A stretch of DNA of 64,000 bases from Gracilibacillus suaedae (GCF_017599345.1 NZ_JAGFVL010000023.1:1-64000); one strand, 5' to 3'. Positions 39,235-48,901 are shown, counted from the stretch's first letter. Notes: generated from the sequence alone by a model not told the origin. Program-made: numbers and translations.

Positions 39235-39330
39235 GTTCCTTTGATAAAGGCTTTTCTTCCTTGGAAAAGTTCTTCTGTTCCTTGGATAAAACCTCCTCTT
39301 CCTTGGAAAAGACTTCTCCTCCTTGGATAT
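39235..39330. repeat. 21-bp-period repeat, TTCCTTGGATAAA unit (about 5 copies)
   Basis: TTCC starts at 39236, 39257, 39278 and 39299, each 21 bases apart; a fifth copy follows with one base less. Consensus is TTCCTTGGAWAA with a variable 8-9 base tail. The same unit family occurs at 59411-59549. Confidence 0.75.
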
Positions 39331-39375
39331 ACCCCCTTCCCAAACCACTCTCAAATCGATATACTAAAAGAATAT

Positions 39376-39403
39376 TAAACATTTCGAAGAACCGTCCGAT
39401 ATA
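39376..39403 (+). promoter_or_regulatory. Sigma-D promoter of flgM
   Basis: TAAA (39376-39379), exactly 16 bases, then CCGATATA (39396-39403), matching the B. subtilis sigma-D consensus. It lies 47 bases before the flgM start. Confidence 0.85.
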
Positions 39404-39449
39404 GATAATAAATACATATGTACGAGAAAAAGGAAAGAGGTGAAAGGTC

Positions 39450-39704
39450 TTGAAAATTCATGGACCCAACCATACAAATATGAATCCCTACCAAAAACAA
39501 CAACATATCCAGCAAAAAGTAGCATCCAAGTCCCGTTCACTGAAACCCGATCAATTAGAAATTTCAGATAAAGCAATAAAAATGCAACAAAAAGATTCTC
39601 GCCAAGCTTATGTGAATGAAATTAAACAGCAAGTAGATAATGGTGAATATCAAATAAACAACAAAGAAACAGCCAAGAAGCTAATAAACTATTGGAAAGC
39701 CTAA
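39450..39704 (+). CDS. flgM: Anti-sigma-28 factor FlgM (84 aa)
   Basis: Small inhibitor of sigma-D that is relieved on hook completion. The C-terminal half carries the sigma-binding helices (SRQAYVNEIKQQVDNGEYQI, ETAKKLINYW). Start is TTG after AGAGGTGAAAGG. It is the first gene of flgM-flgN-flgK-flgL and is itself behind a sigma-D promoter, which gives the usual feedback. Confidence 0.93.
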   Translation: MKIHGPNHTNMNPYQKQQHIQQKVASKSRSLKPDQLEISDKAIKMQQKDSRQAYVNEIKQQVDNGEYQINNKETAKKLINYWKA

Positions 39705-39734
39705 TATTACGTAAGAAAAAGGAGCAGACCATTT

Positions 39735-40232
39735 ATGTCCGTTCAGCCTATTATCCAACACCTAAATAAATTGATTGAGTTACATGACAGTTTACTGCAC
39801 GTATCGAAACAAAAAACAGAAATTTTAAAAGAAAATCAGACAGATGCCTTGCAGAAGTTACTAGTCAAAGAACAGAAACATGTACAGGCAATCAACCAAA
39901 TCGAGCAAAAACGAATCGATACAGTAGCCGACTGGGCAACCGAGCAAAAACTAGACCCTACAACTGTCACAGTATCGACAATTATTGAAGAATATACAAC
40001 TGGAGCGGAACAACAACAATTGGAAGAAGTAACATTACGTTTAGCAGAACAATTAGTAGAATTGCGTCGTCAAGAGGATTTAAACAAACAGTTAACCCAA
40101 CAGTCTTTACAATTTGTTCAGCTGTCATTAAACATGATGCAGCCAACCATAAAAAATTTAAATTATGGAAATAACAAACATCAATCAAAGCCGTCCGCAC
40201 CGAGACGTTCGGCATTTGATTCGAAAGCGTAA
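39735..40232 (+). CDS. flgN: Flagellar chaperone FlgN (165 aa)
   Basis: Cytoplasmic helical chaperone for the hook-filament junction proteins FlgK and FlgL. The protein is almost wholly helical with Gln/Glu-rich heptads (LNKLIELHDSLLHVSKQKTE), and its C-terminal tail is basic and unstructured. AAAGGAG precedes the ATG; it lies directly before flgK. Confidence 0.88.
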   Translation: MSVQPIIQHLNKLIELHDSLLHVSKQKTEILKENQTDALQKLLVKEQKHVQAINQIEQKRIDTVADWATEQKLDPTTVTVSTIIEEYTTGAEQQQLEEVTLRLAEQLVELRRQEDLNKQLTQQSLQFVQLSLNMMQPTIKNLNYGNNKHQSKPSAPRRSAFDSKA

Positions 40233-40247
40233 GTAGGAGGAACAAAA

Positions 40248-41894
40248 ATGTCATCAACTTTTAATGGATTAGAAGTAGCAAAACGAGCACTTCATACGCA
40301 ACAGTCAGCATTATATACAACTGGACATAATATCGCCAACGCCAATACAGAAGGCTATACAAGGCAACGAGTGAATATGACACAAACAGGTGCCTATCCT
40401 GCACCAGGAAGAAATAGACCAGAAATACCTGGACAAATTGGGAGTGGTGTTGAAGCAGGGTCTATTCAAAGAATTAGAGATAGTTTTGTAGACAAGCAGT
40501 TTAGACAAGAAAATAATAAGGTGGGTTACTATGAATCAAAGGCTGACATGATGAGTCAAATGGAAGCGATCATGAATGAACCAACGGATGAAGGTCTAGC
40601 TAATACCATGAATAAATTCTGGGAATCATTACAGGACTTATCAGTGAACCCAGATGATGCCGGTGCAAGATCTGTTGTGCGTCAACGTGGAATAGCAGTA
40701 ACGGAAGCTTTCCAATATGCACATAATTCTCTGCAAGATGTTCGGAATAATTTAAAAAAAGAAATTGATGTAGATAATTCAGAGGTTAATTCTCTAATTG
40801 ATCAAATTAATGGTGTTAATAGGCAAATATCTGAGATTGAACCACACGGACATGTACCTAATGATTTATATGACGAAAGAGATCGGTTAATTGATGACTT
40901 GTCTGAATATGTTGATATAACAGTAGACTATAGGGAAAGTACCGGTCAACCAAGTTCGATCGCAGAGGGTATCGCAACAATTACGTTAAATGCAGATGCT
41001 GATGACGTAGATGGTGGTGAAACGATCACTTTGGTAGACGGTAGTGTAGATGTTGAACTAGGTAGTGATGAAGCAGTTAACCATATCTACGTTGGGTTTG
41101 ATGACAATAACAATGCTCAACAGTTCTTTTTCGCATCACCTGATCGCGACAGAGAAACGGAAGATGTAGTGAATGATTTAATGGATGGTACTATAACTGC
41201 TGACAGACAGATTGCTGCACATTCCTATGATGTACAAGGAAAATTAAAAGCATTGATGGAAGGAGCAGGATATGTTACCGATGAACTGGATGACGACGGT
41301 AATCCGATCGTTGCTGGTGAGTTTAACAATATGCTCGCAGACTTGGATGAAATGGTTGAAAACTTAGTAAACGAATTTAATGCTGTCCATCAACAAGGAT
41401 TTACTTTAAATGGCGAGGATGGTTTTGATTTCTTTGATCCGAATGGTGTGTCAGCAGCAACAATGGCGGTTCACGATGATATTCTTGATGATAAAGATAA
41501 TATTGCTGCAAGTAATTCAGCTGATGGAGTCGCTGGTAATGGTGAAAATGCGATAGATTTAGCTGACGTTTATACAAAACGAGCAGAAGAATATGATACT
41601 AATGATTTCGAACCAACTTTAGGTGATAAAACATCTTTAAAAAGCTTCTTTGAATCTACAATTGGTGAAATGGGTGTTATAGCAGAAGAAGCAAATAGAA
41701 TGAGTAGTAATTCAAGTATCCTAAGAAATCAAGTAGAAGAAAACCGTCAATCCATTAGTTCTGTATCGCTAGATGAAGAAATGTCGAATTTGATTCAATT
41801 TCAGCATGCTTATAACGCTGCTGCTCGAAATATGACTGCAGTCGACGAAATGTTAGATAGAATTATTAACAATATGGGATTAGTAGGGAGGTAA
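40248..41894 (+). CDS. flgK: Hook-filament junction protein FlgK (548 aa)
   Basis: First hook-associated protein, exported by the flagellar system. The N-terminal D0 motif TGHNIANANTEGYTRQ and C-terminal LDEEMSNLIQFQHAYNAAARN are diagnostic. The middle domain is acidic. Length is ordinary. Strong AGGAGG site; followed 9 bases later by flgL. Confidence 0.95.
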   Translation: MSSTFNGLEVAKRALHTQQSALYTTGHNIANANTEGYTRQRVNMTQTGAYPAPGRNRPEIPGQIGSGVEAGSIQRIRDSFVDKQFRQENNKVGYYESKADMMSQMEAIMNEPTDEGLANTMNKFWESLQDLSVNPDDAGARSVVRQRGIAVTEAFQYAHNSLQDVRNNLKKEIDVDNSEVNSLIDQINGVNRQISEIEPHGHVPNDLYDERDRLIDDLSEYVDITVDYRESTGQPSSIAEGIATITLNADADDVDGGETITLVDGSVDVELGSDEAVNHIYVGFDDNNNAQQFFFASPDRDRETEDVVNDLMDGTITADRQIAAHSYDVQGKLKALMEGAGYVTDELDDDGNPIVAGEFNNMLADLDEMVENLVNEFNAVHQQGFTLNGEDGFDFFDPNGVSAATMAVHDDILDDKDNIAASNSADGVAGNGENAIDLADVYTKRAEEYDTNDFEPTLGDKTSLKSFFESTIGEMGVIAEEANRMSSNSSILRNQVEENRQSISSVSLDEEMSNLIQFQHAYNAAARNMTAVDEMLDRIINNMGLVGR

Positions 41895-41903
41895 GTAAAA
41901 TAA

Positions 41904-42800
41904 ATGAGAGTAACTCAAGGAATGTTAAGTGGGAATATGCTTCGTAACTTAAGTAATAGTTACAACAGTCTTGGGAAATATATGGATCAATTATCTACAG
42001 GGAAAAAGATTAACCGCCCTTCAGATGATCCGGTTGTCGCAATGAAAGGTATGGATTATCGATCACAAGTGAAACAAGTAGAGCAATTTGAACGGAATAT
42101 TGGTGAAGTTCATAACTGGATGGATAATACTGACTCTGCTTTAGATAAAAATCAAAAAGCTTTAGAACGGTTACGTGAACTAGCAGTGCAAGCAAGTAAC
42201 GGAACATATGAAGAAGGTCAACGTAGCAATATTGCTTCTGAAGTTGATGAATTAAAAGAACATATATTGGAAATAGCAAATACGAAAGTAAATAACAAAT
42301 ATATTTTTAGTGGGACTAAAACAGATGGTGACGGTGGAGATAAACCTTATACAGTAGATGAGAACGGAAATTTTAATTTTGAAGGAAACCAAGAAACAGT
42401 TAACATTGAAGTTTCCTCAGGTTCAAAAATAACGGTTAATATGCAACCAGATGAGGTGTTTACGGAAGAATTATTTAATGACCTAACTGATTTTGCGGAT
42501 GCACTTCGTCAAGGTGATGATGATGAAGCAATTGGAGAGTATATTGGCAAATTAGATACGCATATCAATAACAACGTCGATGCCAGAGCTGACTTGGGAG
42601 CGCGCCAAAATCGAATAGATTTAATTGAAAATCGTGTGCAAGAGCAAGCTGTAACAGCTAAGGATATGATGTCCAAAAACGAAGACGCTGATATGGAAGA
42701 AGTTATTATGAATCTAACTTCACAAGAAGCAATTCACCGAGCAGCATTAAGTGCTGGTTCCCGAGTTATTCAACCAACATTATTAGATTTCCTACGTTAA
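41904..42800 (+). CDS. flgL: Hook-filament junction protein FlgL (298 aa)
   Basis: Second hook-associated protein. The flagellin-like N-terminus (MLSGNMLRNLSNSYNSL, QLSTGKKINRPSDDPV) and the C-terminal DADMEEVIMNLTSQEAIHRA identify it. GGGAGG precedes the start. A terminator follows, closing the flgM operon. Confidence 0.94.
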   Translation: MRVTQGMLSGNMLRNLSNSYNSLGKYMDQLSTGKKINRPSDDPVVAMKGMDYRSQVKQVEQFERNIGEVHNWMDNTDSALDKNQKALERLRELAVQASNGTYEEGQRSNIASEVDELKEHILEIANTKVNNKYIFSGTKTDGDGGDKPYTVDENGNFNFEGNQETVNIEVSSGSKITVNMQPDEVFTEELFNDLTDFADALRQGDDDEAIGEYIGKLDTHINNNVDARADLGARQNRIDLIENRVQEQAVTAKDMMSKNEDADMEEVIMNLTSQEAIHRAALSAGSRVIQPTLLDFLR

Positions 42801-42804
42801 CTAT

Positions 42805-42838
42805 AAAGCCTTGCCTTTGAGAAAAGGTGAGGCTTTTT
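42805..42838 (+). terminator. Terminator after flgL
   Basis: AAAGCCTTGCCTTT pairs imperfectly with AAAGGTGAGGCTTT and is followed by a T run. Confidence 0.85.
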
Positions 42839-42859
42839 ATCAAAAGGAGGGAATAATAT

Positions 42860-43450
42860 ATGAAATTACCCCAAATACGAATACAATCACAAAACGCTCT
42901 ATTAGGAATACAAACAAAGAACGCACAGTTAACGATAGAATCCGGACCAGCAAAACAAACGATACAACAACCTCATGCTGACATTCAAATTAAAACTACA
43001 CCTGGCAAGCTAACAATCGACCAATCAAAAGCACTTGCAGATGTTGGTATTATACCTACAGAACAATCAGTAAAACAACATGCTAATGAGGCAATGAAAA
43101 CTGCAGTAGAAGGGTCAAAGAAAAGACGTCGACAAGGTGATATGTTAATGAAGATCGAAGCTGGTGGAGAGCCTTTAGCAGAAATCGCAAAACAAAATGG
43201 TCATAAACCGATAAAGGACTTCAATATCGGCTGGATACCATCTGGTGACGGCGTGAAGTTTGACTATGAGCCAGCGAAAGTAGAAATAAATAATAGAGCG
43301 AATAAACCCATCATAAATGCAGAACCGACAGAAAATGAATTCTATTATCAACGTGGTGATGTCGAAACATATATAGAACAAAAAAATTGGATCGACATTG
43401 ATTTTGTAGATGTAAAATATGTTGGCAATAATTTTGAAATGGAAATATAG
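42860..43450 (+). CDS. yviE: Flagellar-locus protein YviE (196 aa)
   Basis: DUF6470-type protein encoded between flgL and fliW in Bacillus. It starts with KLPQIRIQSQNALLGI and has beta-rich repeats (LTIESGPAKQ, ADIQIKTTPGKL), a central Lys/Arg stretch (GSKKRRRQGD) and an acidic end. No catalytic motif is visible. AAGGAGGG precedes the ATG, and fliW follows after 12 bases. Function unknown. Confidence 0.88.
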   Translation: MKLPQIRIQSQNALLGIQTKNAQLTIESGPAKQTIQQPHADIQIKTTPGKLTIDQSKALADVGIIPTEQSVKQHANEAMKTAVEGSKKRRRQGDMLMKIEAGGEPLAEIAKQNGHKPIKDFNIGWIPSGDGVKFDYEPAKVEINNRANKPIINAEPTENEFYYQRGDVETYIEQKNWIDIDFVDVKYVGNNFEMEI

Positions 43451-43462
43451 AAGGGTGAAATT

Positions 43463-43909
43463 ATGCAAATAGAAACGAAATATTTTGGTGAGATAGATGT
43501 AAAAGACGAAGCGATTATCCATTTTCCGCAAGGTATTCCAGGATTTATAGATGAAAAGAACTTTGTATTATTAAGCTTTGAGGAAAGCGGTTTGTTTCAA
43601 GTACTTCAATCAACGAATGGAATCGACCCAGCGTTTGTTGTAGTAGACCCATTTCTTTTTGTGAAAGATTATCAGTTTGAATTAGATGATCCAACATTAG
43701 AACAATTAAAAATCAAAAAAGAAAAAGATGTCTTGGTTTTAGCAATTATTACAGTTAAAGAACCTTTAACAACAAGTACTGCCAATTTACATGCTCCTGT
43801 TGTAATTAATCAAACAACTAAACTAGCTAAGCAGTATATTACCAAAAATCAAACTTACACAACTAAAGAATCAATATTTAAAGCAACCTCGAAGGAAGAG
43901 GTGGAGTAG
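43463..43909 (+). CDS. fliW: Flagellar assembly factor FliW (148 aa)
   Basis: Binds either flagellin (Hag) or CsrA, releasing CsrA when cytoplasmic flagellin is high. Motifs [19 protein letters not shown] and FVVVDPFLF are typical. It is followed 1 base later by csrA and then hag, so all three partners of the partner-switch are adjacent. Confidence 0.95.
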   Translation: MQIETKYFGEIDVKDEAIIHFPQGIPGFIDEKNFVLLSFEESGLFQVLQSTNGIDPAFVVVDPFLFVKDYQFELDDPTLEQLKIKKEKDVLVLAIITVKEPLTTSTANLHAPVVINQTTKLAKQYITKNQTYTTKESIFKATSKEEVE

Positions 43910-43910
43910 T

Positions 43911-44141
43911 ATGTTAGTGCTGACACGAAAAGTCAATGAAGCCATCCAAATTGGTGATGAGATTGAAGTGAAAGTGATAGCAGTCGATGGTGATCAAATC
44001 AAGTTGGGAATAAATGCCCCAAAAAATGTCGAGGTGCATAGAAAGGAAATTTATCAAGCGATTCAAGAAGAAAATAGCCAAGCGGCAAACCTATCAGAAA
44101 ACTTATTAGATTTAATTAAAAAAAATAATAAAAAATATTAA
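43911..44141 (+). CDS. csrA: RNA-binding translational regulator CsrA (76 aa)
   Basis: Homodimeric repressor of hag translation. [20 protein letters not shown] and [16 protein letters not shown] are conserved, including the RNA-contact residues. The tail is slightly extended and Asn/Lys-rich. A matching hairpin-loop target is present in the hag leader at 44222-44235. Confidence 0.96.
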   Translation: MLVLTRKVNEAIQIGDEIEVKVIAVDGDQIKLGINAPKNVEVHRKEIYQAIQEENSQAANLSENLLDLIKKNNKKY

Positions 44142-44166
44142 ACATCTAATAAAATTGACCGATAGT
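44139..44166 (+). promoter_or_regulatory. Sigma-D promoter of hag
   Basis: TAAA (44139-44142), 16 bases, then CCGATAGT (44159-44166). It lies about 100 bases before hag and its -35 overlaps the csrA stop, giving a long leader. Confidence 0.85.
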
Positions 44167-44176
44167 ATTAATAGGA

Positions 44177-44262
44177 ACTAATTAAGGTGATTGGCGGCCG
44201 CTCTCACCAATTAGTATACAACCACAAGGATGTGGAAATTTTACAATTCTCAAGGAGGAACT
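44177..44262 (+). promoter_or_regulatory. hag leader with CsrA-binding sites
   Basis: A first stem-loop (CTAATT-AAGGTGA with TCACC-AATTAG, about 44177-44214) is followed by CCAC-AAGGAT-GTGG (44222-44235), which displays the CsrA core ACAAGGATGT in a hairpin loop. A second CAAGGAGG overlaps the ribosome site near 44251-44258. This reproduces the two-site arrangement described for B. subtilis hag. Confidence 0.8.
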
Positions 44263-44268
44263 ATACTT

Positions 44269-45102
44269 ATGATTATCAACAATAATATTCCAGCGATGAA
44301 TACTCATCGTCAACTAGGAATCAACCAAGGAAACATGCAATCTTCAATGGAGAAATTATCTTCTGGTTTACGTATTAACCGTGCTGGAGATGACGCTGCT
44401 GGTCTTTCTATTTCAGAAAAAATGCGTTCTCAAATCCGTGGTTTAGATCAAGCAAGCCGTAACTCTCAAGACGGTATTTCAATGATTCAAACTGCAGAAG
44501 GTGCACTTGACGAAACACACTCAATCCTTCAACGTATGCGTGAATTGGCTGTACAATCTTCTAATGATACTAACGTTGACCAAGATCGTGAAGCACTACA
44601 AAATGAGTTTGATGAATTAGGAAAAGAATTAGGAAGAATTAAAGACAACACTCAGTTTAACAAGCAAAATCTATTAGATGGTTCTACAGGTCAGTCTGGT
44701 ACAGTAAGTATTCAAGTTGGTGCAAACGAAGGTGAATTAACTAATATTGATTTCACAACTTCTGGTGTAGATTTAACTTCAGTAGTTTCTGGAGCACAAG
44801 GAGAAGATATTTCAACATTCTCTGGTGCACAATCTGCAGTTACAGAAATTGAAAATCAAATCAAAACGGTTTCTGAAGGTCGTTCATATCTAGGTGCGAT
44901 GCAAAACCGTCTTGAGCACACTATCGCTAACTTAGATAACTCATCTGAAAACTTATCTGCTGCTGAATCTCGTATTCGTGACGTAGATATGGCGAAAGAA
45001 ATGATGGAGATGACTAAATCTAACATTCTTTCTCAAGCATCACAATCAATGCTAGCTCAAGCAAATCAACAACCGCAATCAGTGTTACAATTATTAGGTT
45101 AA
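44269..45102 (+). CDS. hag: Flagellin Hag (277 aa)
   Basis: Major filament protein. The N-terminus IINNNIPAMNTHRQLGINQG and C-terminus LSQASQSMLAQANQQPQSVL are the conserved D0 segments, with LSSGLRINRAGDDAAGLSIS in D1. At 277 residues it has a minimal central domain, so few exposed loops are available for glycosylation. ATG 44269 follows AAGGAGGA. The downstream Maf-NeuBCA genes suggest that it is glycosylated. Confidence 0.96.
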   Translation: MIINNNIPAMNTHRQLGINQGNMQSSMEKLSSGLRINRAGDDAAGLSISEKMRSQIRGLDQASRNSQDGISMIQTAEGALDETHSILQRMRELAVQSSNDTNVDQDREALQNEFDELGKELGRIKDNTQFNKQNLLDGSTGQSGTVSIQVGANEGELTNIDFTTSGVDLTSVVSGAQGEDISTFSGAQSAVTEIENQIKTVSEGRSYLGAMQNRLEHTIANLDNSSENLSAAESRIRDVDMAKEMMEMTKSNILSQASQSMLAQANQQPQSVLQLLG

Positions 45103-45122
45103 TACTTATTTTTAGAAAAAGG

Positions 45123-45152
45123 GTTCCGGATAATATTTCCGGAACTTTTTTT
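45123..45152 (+). terminator. Terminator after hag
   Basis: GTTCCGGA (45123-45130) pairs with TCCGGAAC (45138-45145), followed by seven T. Confidence 0.9.
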
Positions 45153-45162
45153 GTGTGTTAGG

Positions 45163-45190
45163 TTGAAAAAAAACAGAATTTGTCGATATT
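45163..45190 (+). promoter_or_regulatory. Possible sigma-D-like promoter of the glycosylation island
   Basis: TCGATATT (45183-45190) resembles the sigma-D -10, with a poor TTGA -35 exactly 16 bases upstream, 36 bases before the next gene. Confidence 0.35.
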
Positions 45191-45225
45191 AATAGTATTA
45201 GCAATTATTTTGTTGGAGGATAAAT

Positions 45226-45831
45226 ATGATACTAACATTAAATAAGAATGAAAAAGTAGTAGAAAAAGATATTGAAGTTTACTCTAATGTAAAAGAACAT
45301 ATTAATGCTTTTCTGGATGAAAAATATATATTTAGTCACTTAGTAATAGATGGACATGAAGTATATACGGATTACGAAGAATTTATCGATAAACATATAG
45401 AAAATATAGAACATATTGAAATTGTTGCAAAAACAAAAACAGAATTTATTAATGAAACTCTTTTGACAGCAGAAAGTTATTTGAACAGTGCATTACCTGA
45501 ACTTAAAGTTGTTGTCGATGATTTTTACCAAAAGCCATCTTCAGAAAGTTGGGATCAATTCATCCATTTTACAGAGGGATTAAAATGGATTAGTGATATG
45601 ATGCAGAGTATTGATCCTCTCAGGGAACGTCCTAGTAACTGGGAAAAATATGTTTCAATTTATCATGAGTTAGAAAATATAGTTCGTGCACTAGCAGAAA
45701 CACTTGGAAGTCAAGATGAAATATTACTAGCAGATATTATTAATTATGAGGTTATTCCAACTTACGAAAGGTTAAAGGAGCTTGTTACTGACACTATTGA
45801 TTCAGAAGGATGTAGGCAAAATGTTAATTAA
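45226..45831 (+). CDS. Unknown protein at head of flagellin glycosylation island (201 aa)
   Basis: Mostly helical acidic protein. The first 70 residues look like a small alpha/beta domain (MILTLNKNEKVVEKDIEVY), the rest helical (WKYI-type repeats absent; conserved-looking ISDMMQSIDPLRERPSNWEKY). No signal peptide or membrane span. Similar-sized genes occur next to maf genes in other Firmicutes, so a helper role in flagellin glycosylation is likely but unproven. It overlaps the next gene by 11 bases. GGAGG precedes the ATG. Confidence 0.7.
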   Translation: MILTLNKNEKVVEKDIEVYSNVKEHINAFLDEKYIFSHLVIDGHEVYTDYEEFIDKHIENIEHIEIVAKTKTEFINETLLTAESYLNSALPELKVVVDDFYQKPSSESWDQFIHFTEGLKWISDMMQSIDPLRERPSNWEKYVSIYHELENIVRALAETLGSQDEILLADIINYEVIPTYERLKELVTDTIDSEGCRQNVN

Positions 45832-47638
45832 TAACAGAGATTTTTTAAGAACAAAGGATCGAGACTTGCTTAATGAATTAACTAATGTATTATCTACAGA
45901 CTTAGATATGATTACAATTGAAAATTCTAAAAAAGATCTTCCAACACTAAAGATAAAACAAAATTCAACACATAGATATATTCATAGTAAGTATGATCCA
46001 GAATCTGAAGCAAGGCGTGTAGTTGATGCATTTCATTTGGAAGATGGAAAAAAACATGTAATATTATTTGGTTTTGGTTTGGGTTATCATTATGAAGTAT
46101 TAAAGGAAAGGTATCTAAATATTAGTTTCACTATCTATGAACCAGATATTAATATACTAATGGTTATGTTAAATACAAGATCTTTAAGTGAAATCTTTAA
46201 GAAAGATTCGACAAATATTATTATTAAAAAACGATTGGACGAACAAATTAATCAGTTACAAGGAGTTTATCATAAAGATATACAGGTTTTTGCTTTGCCT
46301 TTCTATGAAAAATTCTATCAGCAAGAATTAAATGAATTGTACCAATTACTTGTATCCAATCTAAAAAATAAAAAGAATCAATTAGTGACCAATATTTCAT
46401 TTCAAAAAAGGTGGACATTTAATGTAATTAAAAATCTTCCGAAAATAATTAATACACCAAATATTTTAAAAGATGTAGATGAACATCAATTCAAAAAAAG
46501 AACTGCCGTAATAGTATCTGCTGGGCCAAGTTTAGATGATGAATATAACAATTTACATTATATAAAAGAAAATGGATTAGCTTATATTTTTTCCGTTGGA
46601 TCTGCTATAAATGCGTTGTTAGAAAAAAATATATATCCTGATGCTATTTTATCCTATGATCCAAAAAAAGGTAATCAAAAAGTTTTAAAAAAATTAAAAG
46701 ATAGTCAGGTTTCTAGCATCCCTTTAATATTTGGTACAACAGTCGGTTATGAAACTTTAGCTAACTACCCAGGCCCAACAATGCATATGGTCATCAATCA
46801 AGATACTGTTACTGAAACTTTAATAAGTGAAAATCTTGAAGTATTAAAAGATGCTTCTTCAATTGCTGTAGTAACTTATCAGTTACTTAGTTTGTTAGGA
46901 TTTGAGAAGGTTATACTAGTTGGACAAGACTTAGCAGTAAATAAGGGAAAAGGATATGCTTCAGGTATAGAATATAGGGAAAATATGGAGTTTTCTGACT
47001 TGATATCTGTTAAAGGTGTTAGCAATAATAGTGTTTTAACTAATGAGTCTTTTAATTCAATGAGAGAGCAATTAGAAGCATATATAAAAGCAACTAAAGA
47101 GATTAAGGTAATTAATACTAGTAAATATGGTGCGAATATTGAAGGCACAACCTTCATTCCGCTTGAAGAAGTGATTACAAACTATTTAGATGAATCAAAT
47201 ATAGTTTCGAATAATTGGTGGGAAATAAGCAATAGCTATAATCTATCGAAAGTTAAAGAGAATATACGCGAAATCGAAAGTGCCAGAAAAGTTTTTAACA
47301 GCTATCACTTAGAGTTAGAGAATATAATTGAAAACATTAATAAAAACAAAGGAAATCTTACTTCTGTTAAATTAGAGAAAAAATTAAAGAAATTTGATAG
47401 TTTATTTAAGAAATTAAAAAGAAATCATTATTACAAAGCATTTCTTGCACCAGTTATACGTGTTCAAATTGAAAATTTAGCAGAAAAATCACAACATATC
47501 AAATTTGAACAAACTGTTTCTAAAAAAATTAATCAAATAAATGCATCATTTGGTGAATTCTTGAAGTTGATAAAAATTGAAGATTCTGAATTAAATAGAC
47601 ATTTAAAAGATAGTTTTGATCAATTACTAGATTTTTAA
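45821..47638 (+). CDS. Motility-associated factor (Maf) glycosyltransferase, DUF115 (605 aa)
   Basis: Cytoplasmic glycosyltransferase that places nonulosonic acids on flagellin. The central MptE-like domain carries IVSAGPSLDDEYNNL (nucleotide-sugar loop), YPDAILSYDP and GFEKVILVGQDLAVNKGKGYAS. The helical C-terminus (about 470-600) is typical of Maf proteins. ATG 45821 is chosen because AGAAGGA precedes it; the frame continues upstream only inside the previous gene. Its neighbours NeuB, NeuC and NeuA make the activated donor. Confidence 0.88.
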   Translation: MLINNRDFLRTKDRDLLNELTNVLSTDLDMITIENSKKDLPTLKIKQNSTHRYIHSKYDPESEARRVVDAFHLEDGKKHVILFGFGLGYHYEVLKERYLNISFTIYEPDINILMVMLNTRSLSEIFKKDSTNIIIKKRLDEQINQLQGVYHKDIQVFALPFYEKFYQQELNELYQLLVSNLKNKKNQLVTNISFQKRWTFNVIKNLPKIINTPNILKDVDEHQFKKRTAVIVSAGPSLDDEYNNLHYIKENGLAYIFSVGSAINALLEKNIYPDAILSYDPKKGNQKVLKKLKDSQVSSIPLIFGTTVGYETLANYPGPTMHMVINQDTVTETLISENLEVLKDASSIAVVTYQLLSLLGFEKVILVGQDLAVNKGKGYASGIEYRENMEFSDLISVKGVSNNSVLTNESFNSMREQLEAYIKATKEIKVINTSKYGANIEGTTFIPLEEVITNYLDESNIVSNNWWEISNSYNLSKVKENIREIESARKVFNSYHLELENIIENINKNKGNLTSVKLEKKLKKFDSLFKKLKRNHYYKAFLAPVIRVQIENLAEKSQHIKFEQTVSKKINQINASFGEFLKLIKIEDSELNRHLKDSFDQLLDF

Positions 47639-47659
47639 TGGATGGAAAGGAAAAGTGTT

Positions 47660-48865
47660 ATGCATGATATTTGGATTAAATGGCAAGACTTACAACATAT
47701 ATTAACCAAGCGAAAAGTTGTATTGTTTGGTGCAGGACTTGAATTAGTAGAGAATACGATTAAAAAATTGAAAATGGATCCATTATATGTAGTGGATAGT
47801 AGTCCTACAATGCAAAATACAAATTTATTTGGCTATTTATCAGTTATTTCTCCAGATGAAATACAGCAAATTAATGAAGAATTCATTATATTAATTACGA
47901 CAACTTCATATGAGAGTGTTGCTAAACAGTTAGACGCAATGGGGTATGTAGGTGGAGACGATTATTACTGTTCTCCAGTATTATATCAATTAAAAATTGA
48001 AAATGATCTAAAACACAATAATCAAACTATTTTATTCTCATGTTCAGATGGTAATAGTCCAGAAACATTAAATAAAGGTGGTGGATTATATACCTATAAT
48101 TTTGTAACGAACGAATTAACAAAACATTATGATGGCAGATGTAGACAAATATGTGAAACTGAAAATTATTATTATGTTGCAGATGCACTTGTAGGAATTG
48201 TAGTTTTCGATAAAAACCTTAAGCATATTAATACCATTGAAACCTTAGAGAGATCAAACGTTCATGGTTTAACTTATAATAAAGAAGATAAAAATTTATA
48301 TATAGCGAACACTGGCCGTGACTCTATATCTGTCGTTGATGTTGAAACAGGAAGATTTATAGATGAAGTATTTATATCAAAAAAAGCTCTTAATATACCA
48401 GACAGACATCACATTAACGACCTATGTATAAAAAATGGCATGCTATATGTTTCTATGTTTTCTATAAGTGGATTATGGAAACAAGGTTGCTATGATGGTG
48501 GTGTTGCACAAATTGATCTCGAAACAATGGAAATATTAAATTACCCGATACAAGATTTGTGGATGCCTCATTCCATAAACTTTATTCAGAATGAAATTAC
48601 AATAATTGATAGCATGAGTGGAAATGTATACCAAACAAATAATAAGAAATTAGTAAATATTAATGGTTTTGTAAGAGGGTTAGCTTTTGATGGAAAGTTC
48701 TATTATATAGGACAGAGTGAACACCGCCATATTGAAAGGTTACAGGATTTAACATCTAACATTCACATGAATTGTGGTATTCATATTTATGATAAGGAAA
48801 ATAAAATGAGCCGTTTCTTTTCCTTTGATAATCTTTCCAATATCCATTCTGTTCAAATTTACTAG
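47660..48865 (+). CDS. Two-domain protein: Rossmann-like N-terminus and beta-propeller, TIGR03032/DUF4915-like (401 aa)
   Basis: The first 110 residues (KRKVVLFGAGLELVENTI, LFGYLSVISPDEI) resemble the small nucleotide-binding domain often fused to sugar-modifying enzymes. The rest is a repeated beta-propeller (NVHGLTYNKEDKNLYIANTG, RHHINDLCIKNGMLYVSMFS, MPHSINFI) like TIGR03032/DUF4915 proteins. ATG 47660 has GGAAAGG 9 bases upstream. It sits between Maf and NeuB, so a role in glycan decoration is likely. Activity unknown. Confidence 0.7.
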   Translation: MHDIWIKWQDLQHILTKRKVVLFGAGLELVENTIKKLKMDPLYVVDSSPTMQNTNLFGYLSVISPDEIQQINEEFIILITTTSYESVAKQLDAMGYVGGDDYYCSPVLYQLKIENDLKHNNQTILFSCSDGNSPETLNKGGGLYTYNFVTNELTKHYDGRCRQICETENYYYVADALVGIVVFDKNLKHINTIETLERSNVHGLTYNKEDKNLYIANTGRDSISVVDVETGRFIDEVFISKKALNIPDRHHINDLCIKNGMLYVSMFSISGLWKQGCYDGGVAQIDLETMEILNYPIQDLWMPHSINFIQNEITIIDSMSGNVYQTNNKKLVNINGFVRGLAFDGKFYYIGQSEHRHIERLQDLTSNIHMNCGIHIYDKENKMSRFFSFDNLSNIHSVQIY

Positions 48866-48901
48866 ATAGATATTTATTACACTAGATGGGAGTGTTTTTC
48901 C

